The notes: a model not told the origin generated them from the letters alone. Shown: positions 42,379 to 52,064, counted from the stretch's first letter. The stretch is DNA of 64,000 bases from Haloglomus litoreum (GCF_029338515.1 NZ_CP119988.1:62001-126000), one strand, 5' to 3'. Numbers and translations are program-made.

Positions 42379-43959
42379 ATGAAGGTACTCGTCACGGACC
42401 CCATCGCGGACGCGGGGCTGGACCGGCTCCGGGAGGCCGGCCACGAGGTCGTCACGAACTACGAGGCCGAGGGCGACGCGCTCCTCGAGGCGGTCGCGGA
42501 CGCCAACGCACTCATCGTGCGCTCGGGCACGGAGGTCACGGCGGAACTGCTCGCCGCGGCGCCGGACCTGCAGATCGTCGGGCGTGCCGGCATCGGCGTC
42601 GACAACATCGACATCGACGCGGCGACCGAGCACGGCGTCATCGTCGCGAACGCACCGGAGGGCAACGTCCGCGCCGCCGCCGAACACACGGTCGCGATGG
42701 CGTTCGCCACCGCGCGCTCCATCCCGCAGGCCCACGTCCGCCTGAAGGGCGGCGAGTGGGCGAAGGGCGAGTTCCTCGGCACCGAACTCCGGGACAAGAC
42801 GCTCGGCGTCGTCGGCCTCGGCCGCGTCGGCCAGGAGGTCGCCAAACGGCTGGGCGGGCTGGGTATGGACCTCGTCGCGTACGACCCCTACATCGGCGAG
42901 GAGCGCGCCGAGCAGCTCGGTGCCGAACTGGCGGACCTCGACGAGACACTCGACCGCGCGGACTTCCTCACCATCCACACGCCGCTCACGCCGGAGACGG
43001 AGAACATGATCGGCGAGGCCGAACTCGCCCAGCTGGAGGGTGGCTACGTCGTCAACTGCGCCCGCGGCGGCATCATCGACGAGCCGGCGCTCGCACAGGC
43101 CGTCGAGGACGGCGTCCTGGCGGGCGCTGCCGTCGACGTCTTCGCCGAGGAGCCGCTGTCCGAGGACTCGCCGCTGCTCGACGTCGACGACATCATCGTG
43201 ACGCCGCATCTGGGCGCCTCGACGGAGGCCGCCCAGGAGAACGTCGCCACCTCCACCGCCGAGCAGGTGCTCGCCGCGTTCCTCGGCGAACCCGTGATGA
43301 ACGCGCTCAACGCGCCGTCGATGGACGCCGCCGCGTTCCCCCGCGTCAAGCCGTACATCGAACTCGCCGAGACCGCCGGCCGCATCGCCGTCCAGCTGTT
43401 CGACGGGCACGTCAACGAGATCGAGGTGACCTACGCCGGCGACATCGCCGACGAGGACGTCGAGCTCGTCACCGCGTCGGCGCTGAAGGGCGTCTTCCTC
43501 CCCATCGAGTCGCAGGTCAACGCCGTCAACGCGCAGGGCATCGCCGAGGAGCGCGGTATCGAGGTCACCGAGACGAAGCGCTCGCAGGCCGAGGACTTCA
43601 CCTCGCTCGTGACGGTGACGGTCCACAACGACGAGGAGTCCATCTCCGTCTGCGGGACGCTGTTCGCCGGTGACGACCCGCGCATCGTCCGCATCGACGG
43701 CTTCCGCGTCGACGCCATCCCGGGTGGCCGGATGATCGTCTCGCGCAACACGGACGAACCCGGCGTCATCGGCCTCATCGGCTCGGTCATGGGCGAGTAC
43801 GACATCAACATCGCCGGGATGTACAACGCCCGCCAGACCATCGGCGGCGAGGCGATGACCGTCTACAACGTCGACCAGCCGGTGCCCGACGAGGCCCGCG
43901 AGAAACTGGAGGCCGACGAGCGCGTCATCGAGACGCGCTACATCTCGCTAGAGGATTAA
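42379..43959 (+). CDS. serA: D-3-phosphoglycerate dehydrogenase
   Basis: A 526-aa NAD-dependent enzyme that oxidises 3-phosphoglycerate, the first step of serine synthesis. The Rossmann motif GVVGLGRVGQEVAKRL is near residue 143. Catalytic residues sit in NCARGGIIDE and TPHLGASTEAAQ (Arg, Glu, His). After the catalytic core comes an allosteric substrate-binding domain, and the C-terminal ACT domain (residues ~455-526, VSRNTDEPGVIGLIGSVMGE) would bind serine. The length matches the long SerA type. After the stop, the T-rich stretch 43965-44000 probably ends transcription. Confidence 0.95.
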   Translation: MKVLVTDPIADAGLDRLREAGHEVVTNYEAEGDALLEAVADANALIVRSGTEVTAELLAAAPDLQIVGRAGIGVDNIDIDAATEHGVIVANAPEGNVRAAAEHTVAMAFATARSIPQAHVRLKGGEWAKGEFLGTELRDKTLGVVGLGRVGQEVAKRLGGLGMDLVAYDPYIGEERAEQLGAELADLDETLDRADFLTIHTPLTPETENMIGEAELAQLEGGYVVNCARGGIIDEPALAQAVEDGVLAGAAVDVFAEEPLSEDSPLLDVDDIIVTPHLGASTEAAQENVATSTAEQVLAAFLGEPVMNALNAPSMDAAAFPRVKPYIELAETAGRIAVQLFDGHVNEIEVTYAGDIADEDVELVTASALKGVFLPIESQVNAVNAQGIAEERGIEVTETKRSQAEDFTSLVTVTVHNDEESISVCGTLFAGDDPRIVRIDGFRVDAIPGGRMIVSRNTDEPGVIGLIGSVMGEYDINIAGMYNARQTIGGEAMTVYNVDQPVPDEAREKLEADERVIETRYISLED

Positions 43960-44116
43960 TTAGTTTCTCGCTTTATATCGTTATTTAGCCGCGCCTTCTA
44001 TTATAAATTCTCTACATGGTCAGTTATTGTGCTATCAAAACACGAACGGCCGCGATAACTGTCCCCGGCTCCCCCGCGCTCTCTCATGACGGCGGCGACG
44101 ACCGACGAGGACATCC
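43960..44116. terminator. AT-rich tract after serA with T-runs
   Basis: ATTAATTAGTTTCTCGCTTT and further T-rich words at 43958-44020 form a sharp AT-rich island in GC-rich DNA just after the serA stop, as expected for an archaeal oligo-T terminator. No gene is visible between here and the repeat that begins at 44117. Confidence 0.5.
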
Positions 44117-44840
44117 ACGAAGCCCTCGCGCGCTCCGGTCGCGCGGCTCGCTGTCTCCGAAAATCAGAGATTTTCGGGATGACGAGGGAGCGCAGCTCCC
44201 TCGAACCACGCTCCTCGGCGGCCTTCGGCCGCCTGCGGTGCTTGCGTCGCCGTGCTTCCCGGAGCGCGCTCGCCCTTCGAGTCCGCCAGGGGGACTGTTT
44301 CGGGTCGAGCGTCCGTGCGTGGGGGTTCCAGCGGAGTGCTAGTGGCCCCACACCTCCCCGCGCGAGCGCCGCAGGAAGTCTCAGCCCGCTCGCTGGCGCT
44401 CGCGGTCGTCCGAAAATCGAAGATTTTCGGGATCACGAGAGAGCGAAGCTCTCTCGAACGACTTCGACTGTGGGGCGCTCGCGCGCTTCCTGTTGGTGGA
44501 ACCGCCCGGCCGACCAGCCGTTCCCCGGCCGGGAGCGCGTGGCGGAACGAAGTGGAGCCCGCGCGACCTGGGGAAGGGCAGGGCCACCGCGCCCGTGGAA
44601 CTGCCGAACCCTGGCGGACTCGAAGGGCGAGCGCTCTCGGCGAAGGCGGGCGATGCAAGGACCACAGCGCATGCCCGGAACGGCGCGCGACCGCAGGGAG
44701 CGCGCCGCACGCCCGGACCGCGAGGACCGCAGGGAGCGCGCCGCACGCCCGGACCGCGAGGACCGCAGGGAGCGCGCCGCACGCCCGGACCGCGAGGACC
44801 GCAGCGAGCCCCCCGAGTCGAGAGCGCGAGGGCTTCGTAG
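44117..44840. repeat. Dispersed gene-free repeat, copy 3 (0.72 kb, inverted ends)
   Basis: The left end ACGAAGCCCTCGCGCGC and right end AGAGCGCGAGGGCTTCGTAG (to 44840) are inverted. A further right-end-like sequence lies at 44873-44894. Two hairpin pairs of the type CCGAAAATC-NNN-inverse plus GAGNGAGC-NNN-inverse lie at 44157-44202 and 44410-44455. Cores are shared with copy 1, including CGCGCGACCTGGGGAAGGGC. No protein is conserved between copies. Confidence 0.75.
44689..44808. repeat. 36-bp tandem repeat (three units plus a partial)
   Basis: Units start at 44689, 44725 and 44761, each beginning GACCGCAGGGAGCGCGCCGC. A partial unit follows at 44797. The units look identical. Copy 1 of the dispersed repeat has a single diverged unit at the same relative place, so the tandem expansion is local. 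There are no spacers, so it is not a CRISPR array. Confidence 0.85.
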
Positions 44841-45030
44841 GCTGTCTTGTCGTCGCTGTCGGGATGATCGTGGAGCGCGAGGGCTTCGTAGGTGGTCCTG
44901 CCGTAGTCACACGTACTGTCACCACCGGGATGGTCGTCCGCACGACCCGGAAACCCGAGGCCAACTCCACCCTGTCACGTCACGACGCGCCATCCCGGTA
45001 CTTAAGCCCGGGACCACCCAATCCCCGGCC
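44841..45030. other. Upstream region of the PIN/KH ATPase gene
   Basis: About 190 bp. It holds a second right-end-like sequence of the dispersed repeat (44873-44894) and a TATA-like TACTTAAG at 44999-45006, 25 bp before the ATG at 45031. No gene was seen. Confidence 0.5.
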
Positions 45031-46908
45031 ATGAACGTCGTCCCGGACACGAGCGCGGTCATCGACGGCCGTGTGTCCGAGTTCCACGAACGGGGCGAAC
45101 CCGTCGAGACGGTGTACGTCCCGGAGGCGGTGGTCTCCGAACTGGAGTCCCAGGCCAACGCCGGTCACGACACCGGCTGGGAGGGGCTCGAGGAGCTCCA
45201 GCGCCTCACCGACCTCGCCGACGCCGGCGAGCTGACGGTCGAGTACGTCGGCGAGCGCCCCACGAGCGACGAGATCGGCGGCGCCCACGAGGGCGACATC
45301 GACGCGGGCATCCGCGACATCGCCGCCGAGTACGACGCCACGCTCCTCACGAGCGACGCCGTCCAGGCCGAGGTCGCCCGGGCGAAGGGCATCGCCGTCG
45401 AGTACGTCGAGGCCGAGACCCGCGACACCGGGTCGCTGGCCATCGAGGAGTTCTTCGACGAGACCACGATGAGCGTCCATCTGAAGACGGGGGTGGTGCC
45501 GATGGCCAAGCGCGGCGAGATCGGCGAGATGCACTACCAGGAGATCCGCGACGAGCCCTCCACGGAGGCCCAGCTGAAGGAGTGGGCCACCGACATCCTC
45601 GCCTCGGCGCGCCAGTCCAGCGAGGGGTTCATCGAGCTCTCCGAACCCGGGATGGACATCGTCCAGTTCCGGGACATGCGCATCGCCGTCGCCCGGCCGC
45701 CGTTCTCGGACGGCATCGAGATCACCGTCGTCCGGCCCATCGTGAAGACCGAACTGGACGACTACAAGATGGCCGACGAGCTCCGGGACCGGCTGAGCGA
45801 GCGCCAGCGTGGCGTTCTCATCTCCGGGGCCCCGGGCGCCGGGAAGTCCACGTTCGCACAGGCCGTCGCCGAGTTCCTCGCGAACTCGGACTACGCGGTC
45901 AAGACGATGGAGAAGCCACGGGACCTCCAGGTCGGGCCGAACATCACGCAGTACACCGAGCTGGACGGCTCGATGGAGAAGACCGCCGACTCGCTGCTGA
46001 TGGTCCGGCCGGACTACACCATCTACGACGAGGTCCGCAAGACCTCGGACTTCTCCGTCTTCGCGGATATGCGCCTCGCGGGCGTCGGGATGATCGGCGT
46101 CGTCCACGCGACCCGGGCCATCGACGCGCTCCAGCGGCTCGTCGGCCGCGTCGAACTCGGGATGATCCCGCAGGTCGTCGACACCGTCGTCTACATCGAG
46201 GACGGCAGCGTCCACACCGTCTACGACGTCCACACGGAGGTCAAGGTCCCGCACGGCCTGATGGAGGAGGACCTCACGCGGCCGGTCGTCGTCATCAGCG
46301 ACTTCGAGACGGGCGAACCCGCGTACGAGATCTACACGTTCAACAACCAGGTCGTCACGGTCCCGCTCGAGGAGGGCGAGGACGGGAGCGACACCGGCGT
46401 CAACCGCATCGCGAAGCAGGAGATCGAGCGGGAGGTCAAGTCCGTCGCGCGCGACCGCGTCGACGTCGAGATTACCGGCCAGAACTCCGCCCGCGTCTAC
46501 GTCTCCGAGAACGACATCTCGACGGTCATCGGGAAGGGCGGGGGTCGCATCTCCGACATCGAGAACCGCCTCGGCATCGAGATCGATGTCCGCACCCACG
46601 ACGAACAGCCGGACGGGAAGCGTCACGCGGGCGGTTCCGGCCCGAGCGGGTCGGGTGGCTCGGGGGGGTCGGTCCACGGCGGCGGGGGCGGCGAGATCGT
46701 CACGCCCGAGGTGACCTCCCGGCACGTCATCGTCCCCGCCGAGGGCTACCAGGGCGAGACCGTCGAGGTCCAGGCCGGCGGCGAGTACCTGTTCACGGCG
46801 ACCGTCTCGCGCGGCGGCGAGATCCAGGTCTCGCGCGGCTCGGCCATCGCCGAGGAGCTGGAGGGAGCCATCGACCGCGGCAAGCAGATCACCATCGCGC
46901 CGCAGTAG
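45031..46908 (+). CDS. PIN domain / VirB11-type ATPase / KH domain protein (PINA family)
   Basis: A 625-aa protein with the PINA layout. The N-terminal PIN domain (VVPDTSAVIDGRVSEF, later LLTSDAVQAEVA) spans residues ~1-125. A VirB11/PilT-like ATPase follows with Walker A GAPGAGKST near 270, a Walker B-like VRPDYTIYDEVRK and GVVHATRAIDALQ. A KH domain (VIGKGGGRISDIENRLG) lies near 500, and a Gly-rich linker leads to a C-terminal beta unit. In Sulfolobales PINA is a hexameric Holliday-junction branch migration ATPase that works with Hjm/Hel308. Here a Hel308 gene follows 127 bp downstream. Confidence 0.9.
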   Translation: MNVVPDTSAVIDGRVSEFHERGEPVETVYVPEAVVSELESQANAGHDTGWEGLEELQRLTDLADAGELTVEYVGERPTSDEIGGAHEGDIDAGIRDIAAEYDATLLTSDAVQAEVARAKGIAVEYVEAETRDTGSLAIEEFFDETTMSVHLKTGVVPMAKRGEIGEMHYQEIRDEPSTEAQLKEWATDILASARQSSEGFIELSEPGMDIVQFRDMRIAVARPPFSDGIEITVVRPIVKTELDDYKMADELRDRLSERQRGVLISGAPGAGKSTFAQAVAEFLANSDYAVKTMEKPRDLQVGPNITQYTELDGSMEKTADSLLMVRPDYTIYDEVRKTSDFSVFADMRLAGVGMIGVVHATRAIDALQRLVGRVELGMIPQVVDTVVYIEDGSVHTVYDVHTEVKVPHGLMEEDLTRPVVVISDFETGEPAYEIYTFNNQVVTVPLEEGEDGSDTGVNRIAKQEIEREVKSVARDRVDVEITGQNSARVYVSENDISTVIGKGGGRISDIENRLGIEIDVRTHDEQPDGKRHAGGSGPSGSGGSGGSVHGGGGGEIVTPEVTSRHVIVPAEGYQGETVEVQAGGEYLFTATVSRGGEIQVSRGSAIAEELEGAIDRGKQITIAPQ

Positions 46909-47035
46909 GCCGCCCGGTCGGGCGCGCCCGGTCCCGGTCGGGCGTGCTCCCAAGGAGAAACGCCTTTGCCCGCCCGCGCCCGCCATCAGGTAACCCGCTG
47001 CGGGCGCCGGATTCCCGCGGCGACCTACTATCATC

Positions 47036-49423
47036 ATGCGAGTCGACGAGGCCGTCCCAGAGTTCGCCGACGCGTTCCCGTTCGAGACCTTCAATCGGAT
47101 GCAGTCGGAGGCGCTGCCGGCCGTCCTCGACTCCGGCGAGAACGTGGTCGTCAGCGCGCCCACCGCGTCCGGGAAGACCGCGCTCGCGGAGCTGGCCATC
47201 TGCCGCACCCTCCGGAACGACGGGACCGCCCTGTTCCTCGCGCCGCTCCGCGCGCTCACCAACGAGAAGGAGTCCGAGTGGGAGCGCTTCGAGGAGCTGG
47301 GCTACTCCGTCTACGTCGTCACGGGCGAGCGCGACCTCAACCCGCGCCGCGCCGAGCGCGCCGACGTGCTCGTGATGACGCCCGAGAAGGCCGATTCGGC
47401 CACCCGGAAACACGACACCGCCCGGCACGCGTTCATCACGGACGTCGACTGCTGCATCATCGACGAGGTCCACCTGCTGGATTCGGACAAGCGCGGCTCC
47501 GTCCTCGAAGTCACGGTCTCGCGGCTGCGCCGGCTCTGTGACCCCCGCGTGGTCGCGCTCTCGGCGACGATGCCCAACATCGAGGACGTGGCCGGCTGGC
47601 TCGACGCGCCCGAGGACTGCACGTTCACCTTCGGCGAGGAGTACCGGCCGGTCCCGCTGCACGCGGGCGTGGAGACCTACTCGCACGGCGAGAACCCGTT
47701 CCAGGACAAGTACCGCCGCCTGTTCCGCGCGCTCGACCTCGCACAGCCCCACGTCGAGGACGGCGGCCAGGCGCTCGTCTTCGTCTCCAGCCGCCAGGAC
47801 ACCGTCCGCGCGGCGGAGAAGGCCCGCGACGTGGTGGCCGAGCGCGACATCGAGATGGGCGCCCGCGGCGACTACGACATGCACAGCGAGGCCCAGGACC
47901 TGGACAACGACACGCTCCGCCAGTCCGTCGTCGACGGGGTCGCGTTCCACCACGCCGGTCTCTCGCGCTCGGACAAGGACCGCGTCGAGGCGTGGTTCCG
48001 CGACGGCACCGTCCAGTTGCTGTTCTCGACCTCGACGCTGGCGTGGGGCGTCAACCTCCCCGCCCGCTGTGTGGTCATCCGGGACACGAAGTACCACGAC
48101 CCGCTCGAGGGAGAAGTAGATATGAGCCCGCTGGACGTGCTCCAGATGCTCGGGCGTGCGGGCCGGCCGGGCTACGACGACGCGGGCTACGCGTACGTGG
48201 TCTGTGACGGCGCCGACGCCGAGAAGTACCGGACGCTGCTGCGCGAGGGCAAGGAGATCGAGTCGCGGCTCGCCGAGGACCTCGATGCGCACCTGAACGC
48301 CGAGGTCGCGCTGGGCTACGTCCGCGAGATGGACGACGTGATGGAGTGGCTGGAGACGACGTTCTACTACGTCCGGGCGCAGTCCGCGCCCGCCGAGGAC
48401 GGGGCGGAGGCCGTCGACTACCCGTTCGGCGGCAACCTCCGGACCCGTGCCCGCGAGACGCTCGACGAACTGGTCGCCGACGGGTTCGTCGAGGAGGACG
48501 GGTTGCGCCTGCGCCCGACGCCGCTGGGCCGGCTGGCATCGAAGTTCTACATGCGCCTGGACACGGCCCGCGAGTTCGCCGACCTCGCGGAGGCCGCCGC
48601 CGAGCGCCCCATCGACGAGGGCGACGTGCTCCGGACGGTGGCGGCCGCCGCCGAGTTCGACTCCGTGAGCGCCCGCCGCGCCGAGCGCGACGCCGTCGAG
48701 TCCGTCCTCGGCCAGTCGTTCGCCTCCGACGCCGAGGGCGAGGGACTCGAACCGGGCCACCGGAAGGTGCTGGCCATCTGCCGGTCGGCGATGCGGGGGT
48801 CGACGCCGAGCGAGCTCCAGAGCGACGCCTGGGTCATCCGGCAGAACGTCCTCCGCCTGCTCGCGGCGCTGCACGCCTTCGCCCGCGAGTTCGCCGACGC
48901 CCGCGCCGCGAACCTCGTCCGCCGGGTCGAGGCCCGCGTCGAGACGGGCATCTCCGCCGACGCCGTCGGCCTCACCGCGGTCGACGGCGTCGCGCGTGGC
49001 CGGGCGCAGAAACTCGCCGCCGAGGGGCTGACGACGCCCGCCGACATCGTCGCCGCCGGCGTCGACGGGTTGGTCGACGCGGGCCTCTCCGAGGGTGTCG
49101 CCGAGCGCGTCCTGCGGAACGCGCGTGAACTCCCCGCCGTCGAGGTCGAGTGGGGCGAGTTCCCCGAGAGCGTCTCGCTCGGCGAGCGGGCGATGTGTCC
49201 GGTCACGGTGCGCTCGACCGCCGGGTCGGCGCGGGCGGGCGTCCGGGTGACGGTCAACGGGCGCGAGATGTCCAGCGGGGAGTCACACCTCGGGGAGACG
49301 GAGACGACCGTGGGCGTCTTCGGGACGGGCAAGGCCGACGCGTTGACCTACCGCGTGGAGGTGGCCTTCCCGGACCTGCCGCTCGCGCCCGTCAGCGAGA
49401 GCCGGACCGTGCGGGTGGAGTGA
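47036..49423 (+). CDS. hel308: Hel308 (Hjm) family DNA helicase
   Basis: A 795-aa superfamily 2 helicase that moves 3' to 5' and remodels stalled forks. Walker A is SAPTASGKT (residues 40-48), with DEVHLLD as DExH box, ALSATMPN as motif III, and MLGRAGRPGYDD as motif VI. A winged-helix and ratchet region and a helix-hairpin-helix-like VGLTAVDGVARGRAQKLAAEG follow. The last ~90 residues (from about VEWGEFPESVSLG) are a beta-rich extension beyond the usual ~700 aa. It is probably in one unit with the PINA gene. Confidence 0.92.
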   Translation: MRVDEAVPEFADAFPFETFNRMQSEALPAVLDSGENVVVSAPTASGKTALAELAICRTLRNDGTALFLAPLRALTNEKESEWERFEELGYSVYVVTGERDLNPRRAERADVLVMTPEKADSATRKHDTARHAFITDVDCCIIDEVHLLDSDKRGSVLEVTVSRLRRLCDPRVVALSATMPNIEDVAGWLDAPEDCTFTFGEEYRPVPLHAGVETYSHGENPFQDKYRRLFRALDLAQPHVEDGGQALVFVSSRQDTVRAAEKARDVVAERDIEMGARGDYDMHSEAQDLDNDTLRQSVVDGVAFHHAGLSRSDKDRVEAWFRDGTVQLLFSTSTLAWGVNLPARCVVIRDTKYHDPLEGEVDMSPLDVLQMLGRAGRPGYDDAGYAYVVCDGADAEKYRTLLREGKEIESRLAEDLDAHLNAEVALGYVREMDDVMEWLETTFYYVRAQSAPAEDGAEAVDYPFGGNLRTRARETLDELVADGFVEEDGLRLRPTPLGRLASKFYMRLDTAREFADLAEAAAERPIDEGDVLRTVAAAAEFDSVSARRAERDAVESVLGQSFASDAEGEGLEPGHRKVLAICRSAMRGSTPSELQSDAWVIRQNVLRLLAALHAFAREFADARAANLVRRVEARVETGISADAVGLTAVDGVARGRAQKLAAEGLTTPADIVAAGVDGLVDAGLSEGVAERVLRNARELPAVEVEWGEFPESVSLGERAMCPVTVRSTAGSARAGVRVTVNGREMSSGESHLGETETTVGVFGTGKADALTYRVEVAFPDLPLAPVSESRTVRVE

Positions 49424-49454
49424 CACCGGCGCGAACCGCGGACCCGTGGCCCGT

Positions 49455-49985
49455 TCAGACAGTGAATTCCGCGATCTTGTACGAGTCCTCCCCCTTGACC
49501 GTCCCCGGGTTGACGCCCTCGACCGGCTCCGTGTTCCAGTAGATGCGGACGGTGACGCCCTCGGCGTCGCCGACCGGGTCGAGGTAGATGGTCTCACCGG
49601 AGTCCCACGTGTCGCCGATTGCGACCTGGGGACTGCCGTCGCTCGATTCGGTGAACGTCTCCAGTGAACTGGCGAAACGCTCCTTGGCGGCCTCGTCGCC
49701 GCTCCCGGGCGCCCCCCCGATGTCCAGGTCCTTCGAGCCGCCGACGTAGAGCTGGTCGGTCGCGACGGACTCGCCCGATTCGAGCGTGACCGCTATCGAT
49801 TGGTCGCCCGTGCCGCTGCCGTCGTCGACCAGTTCGTGCGACACCGAGATCTGCGGCGCCGGTGGCTGGCCGCCAGGCCCGAGGTCGAACACGAACACCG
49901 AGACGAGCGACGCCAGAATCACGACCACCGAGACCATGATTATCGTCCCGATGACCGGCGATACCCCACGTGAGTCCCCCCTCAT
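49455..49985 (-). CDS. Type IV pilin / archaellin-like N-terminal protein
   Basis: A 176-aa pilin of the haloarchaeal DUF1628 kind. The N terminus MRGDSRGVSPVIGTIIMV is a class III signal cut by PibD before the hydrophobic assembly helix (VSPVIGTIIMVSVVVILASL). An acidic, Gly/Ser-rich beta domain follows. It would be exported and assembled into a pilus. No other pilus genes lie close by, so it is an orphan pilin. Confidence 0.9.
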   Translation of the reverse strand: MRGDSRGVSPVIGTIIMVSVVVILASLVSVFVFDLGPGGQPPAPQISVSHELVDDGSGTGDQSIAVTLESGESVATDQLYVGGSKDLDIGGAPGSGDEAAKERFASSLETFTESSDGSPQVAIGDTWDSGETIYLDPVGDAEGVTVRIYWNTEPVEGVNPGTVKGEDSYKIAEFTV

Positions 49986-50063
49986 GGGGCGAGAATTGTC
50001 AGCGAGATGTAAGTGCGTTTCCCCTCGCCCGGCTCGGCGCCGCCCCGGTGACGGCCGCCGTCG

Positions 50064-50747
50064 CTATCCTTCGTCCCCGTTCACCCGCTCGCCGCCCGTC
50101 GCCCGGAGGTACTCCTCCAGCAGCGTCGGGAAGCGCCCGCCGCGGACGTACCGCAGCCCGAACTCGTTGGCCCAGCTGATGACGCCGCGGTCCTCCGTGA
50201 CGACGCCGGCGTCGAGTTCCCGCGCGAGGATGAGCAGGTCGAAGTCCTCGCGCGAGTCGAGCACCCCCTGCCGGAGCGCCCGGCGGTACTTGTCGCGCAT
50301 CTTCGAGAGGATGCGGTCGGCCTCGGTCACGTAGTCGTTCCCCTCGGCGGTCAGGGAGTCGGGGTCGAGCTGCTCGACCTCGCGGAGCGCCTCCTCGCTG
50401 ACGCGCAGGCCCCGGTCGACGCGCCCGGACATCTCCTCGATGAACTCGTAGACGATGTCCGCCGGGATGGTGACGCCGTAGCGGTCCGGACTCTTGCGGA
50501 CGACCCACGTGTCGAGGCGCTCGAACACCTCCTCGCTCACGTCGCGCTCGCGGAGCATCGTCGTCAGCTCGTCGTGGATGGAGGGGGGCATGTAGCAGGA
50601 GATGTTCAGCTCGAGCCGCGCGGTCGCCACCAGGTCGAGCAGCCGGATGACGGCCGACTCCAGCGACTCCTCCTCCTCGCGGATCTCCTCGGTGATGAAC
50701 AGCGACGTGTCGAGGACGAACTGCTGTCGGGGGAGTTCGCCGGGCAT
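50064..50747 (-). CDS. HARP-type protein-only RNase P (RNA ligase partner family)
   Basis: A 227-aa PIN-domain protein of the HARP family, long annotated as 'RNA ligase partner'. Metal-site acidic residues are seen in FVLDTSLFI (D13), [22 protein letters not shown] and nearby. The basic helical insert [18 protein letters not shown] is the HARP spike helix that forms the oligomer. HARPs remove tRNA 5' leaders without RNA, but archaea with RNA-based RNase P also carry them, so the role here may be accessory. It is divergent from the RNA ligase gene, 150 bp away. Confidence 0.9.
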   Translation of the reverse strand: MPGELPRQQFVLDTSLFITEEIREEEESLESAVIRLLDLVATARLELNISCYMPPSIHDELTTMLRERDVSEEVFERLDTWVVRKSPDRYGVTIPADIVYEFIEEMSGRVDRGLRVSEEALREVEQLDPDSLTAEGNDYVTEADRILSKMRDKYRRALRQGVLDSREDFDLLILARELDAGVVTEDRGVISWANEFGLRYVRGGRFPTLLEEYLRATGGERVNGDEG

Positions 50748-50897
50748 ATCGGCCGTTCTCGGCCGACGTATAAATGCGTCACCCCCACGTGGTGCGGCGT
50801 GAGTCCGACGCCCGCCTCGGCTCCGGCCGGGCGCTGCCCGGCCACGCCGTGGGAACCACCCCCGTCACTTTTCGTCGGTCGTGGCGTCCTCGGGGAC

Positions 50898-52064
50898 ATG
50901 GACACCGCGTGGTTCGACCGGCTGGACGCGACCACCGAGGACCCGTCGGAACTGCTCGAACACTTCACGGAGCGTGCGTTCGAGGGCCGGTCCTACCACG
51001 CGCTCCCGGACGCCCGCCACGGCATCGAGCGCGGGACCGTCCTCCTCGCGGACGGCACCGTGGTCCGTGGGTTCCCCAGCGTCCCGCGTATCCTCGCCCT
51101 CGAGGCCGGCCTCCGGTCGGTCTTCGACGCCGACGAGACGGTGTTCGTCGAGGAGAAACTCGACGGCTTCAACGTCCGCATCGTCCGGGTCGACGCGGAG
51201 GGGAGCGCCGACGGCGACGGATTCCCCGACGCCGATGGGGAGGTGCTGGCGTTCACGCGGGGCGGGTTCGTCTGCCCGTACACGACCGCGCGGGCCCGCG
51301 AGCGCCTGGATACGGCGGCGTTCTTCGACGACCACCCCGAGGGGATGCTGTGTGCGGAACTCGTCGGCCCGGAGACCCCCTACACCAGCCACGACTACGA
51401 GGAGATAGACTCGGACGCCTTCCGGATCTTCGGCATCCGCGACCGGGCGTCGGGCGAGCCGCTGGGGGTCGCCGAGCGGCGCGCAGCGTGCGAGCGGTAC
51501 GGGTTCGCCCAGCCGCGGCTGTTCGGGAGCGGGGACCCGGAAGCCGCCGTCGACATCGTCCGCGAGGCCATCGCGGACCTCGACGCGACGGGCCGCGAGG
51601 GCGTCATCGTCAAGGCCGCCGACGGGCGCACGATGACGAAGTACACGACCGAGGCGATGCACCACGGAGAACTGGCCGACGCCTTCTCGCTCGCGTTCGA
51701 CCAGGGGCAGGACTTCCTCTTCTCGCGCATCGTCCGCGAGGCGTTCCAGGCCGCCGAGTTCGACGAGGACGACGAGCGGTTGCGGGCGCGGGCCCACGAC
51801 CTCGGCGAGTCCATCCTGCTCCCGTTCGTCGAGACCATCCGCGACGTGGCGGCCGGCGAGACGGTCGGCGAGCGCCACACCGTCCGCGGCGACCCGGACA
51901 CGGTCGAGGCACTGCTGTACCACCTCGAGCAGCAGGGGCTCACGGTCGAGGTGGTCGAGGACCGCTGGGAGGGCGATGACCGTGTCGTCGAGTTCGTCAA
52001 GGTCGCCGCCGCCACCCGCGACCGGGTCCGGCACTACCTGGAGGGCGGGACGTACGACGAGTGA
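50898..52064 (+). CDS. ATP-dependent RNA ligase, Pab1020 (Rnl3) family
   Basis: A 388-aa nucleotidyltransferase that seals RNA ends and can circularise RNA. The adenylated Lys is K87 in VEEKLDGFNVR (K-x-D-G). Further motifs are GMLCAELVGPETPY, FGIRDR, and GVIVKAADGRTMTKYT. The C-terminal ~150 residues are the helical dimerisation part of this family. Its conserved partner, HARP, is divergent on the other side of a short shared upstream region. The start is the ATG at 50898. Confidence 0.93.
   Translation: MDTAWFDRLDATTEDPSELLEHFTERAFEGRSYHALPDARHGIERGTVLLADGTVVRGFPSVPRILALEAGLRSVFDADETVFVEEKLDGFNVRIVRVDAEGSADGDGFPDADGEVLAFTRGGFVCPYTTARARERLDTAAFFDDHPEGMLCAELVGPETPYTSHDYEEIDSDAFRIFGIRDRASGEPLGVAERRAACERYGFAQPRLFGSGDPEAAVDIVREAIADLDATGREGVIVKAADGRTMTKYTTEAMHHGELADAFSLAFDQGQDFLFSRIVREAFQAAEFDEDDERLRARAHDLGESILLPFVETIRDVAAGETVGERHTVRGDPDTVEALLYHLEQQGLTVEVVEDRWEGDDRVVEFVKVAAATRDRVRHYLEGGTYDE

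Noticed and set aside
44689..44808. 36-bp repeats as a CRISPR array
   Set aside because: No spacers between units and no cas genes in the window.
44086..45030. N-terminal extension of the PIN/KH ATPase through the dispersed repeat
   Set aside because: The PIN domain begins at the ATG at 45031 with a TATA-like box in front. The upstream part is repeat DNA open only by composition.
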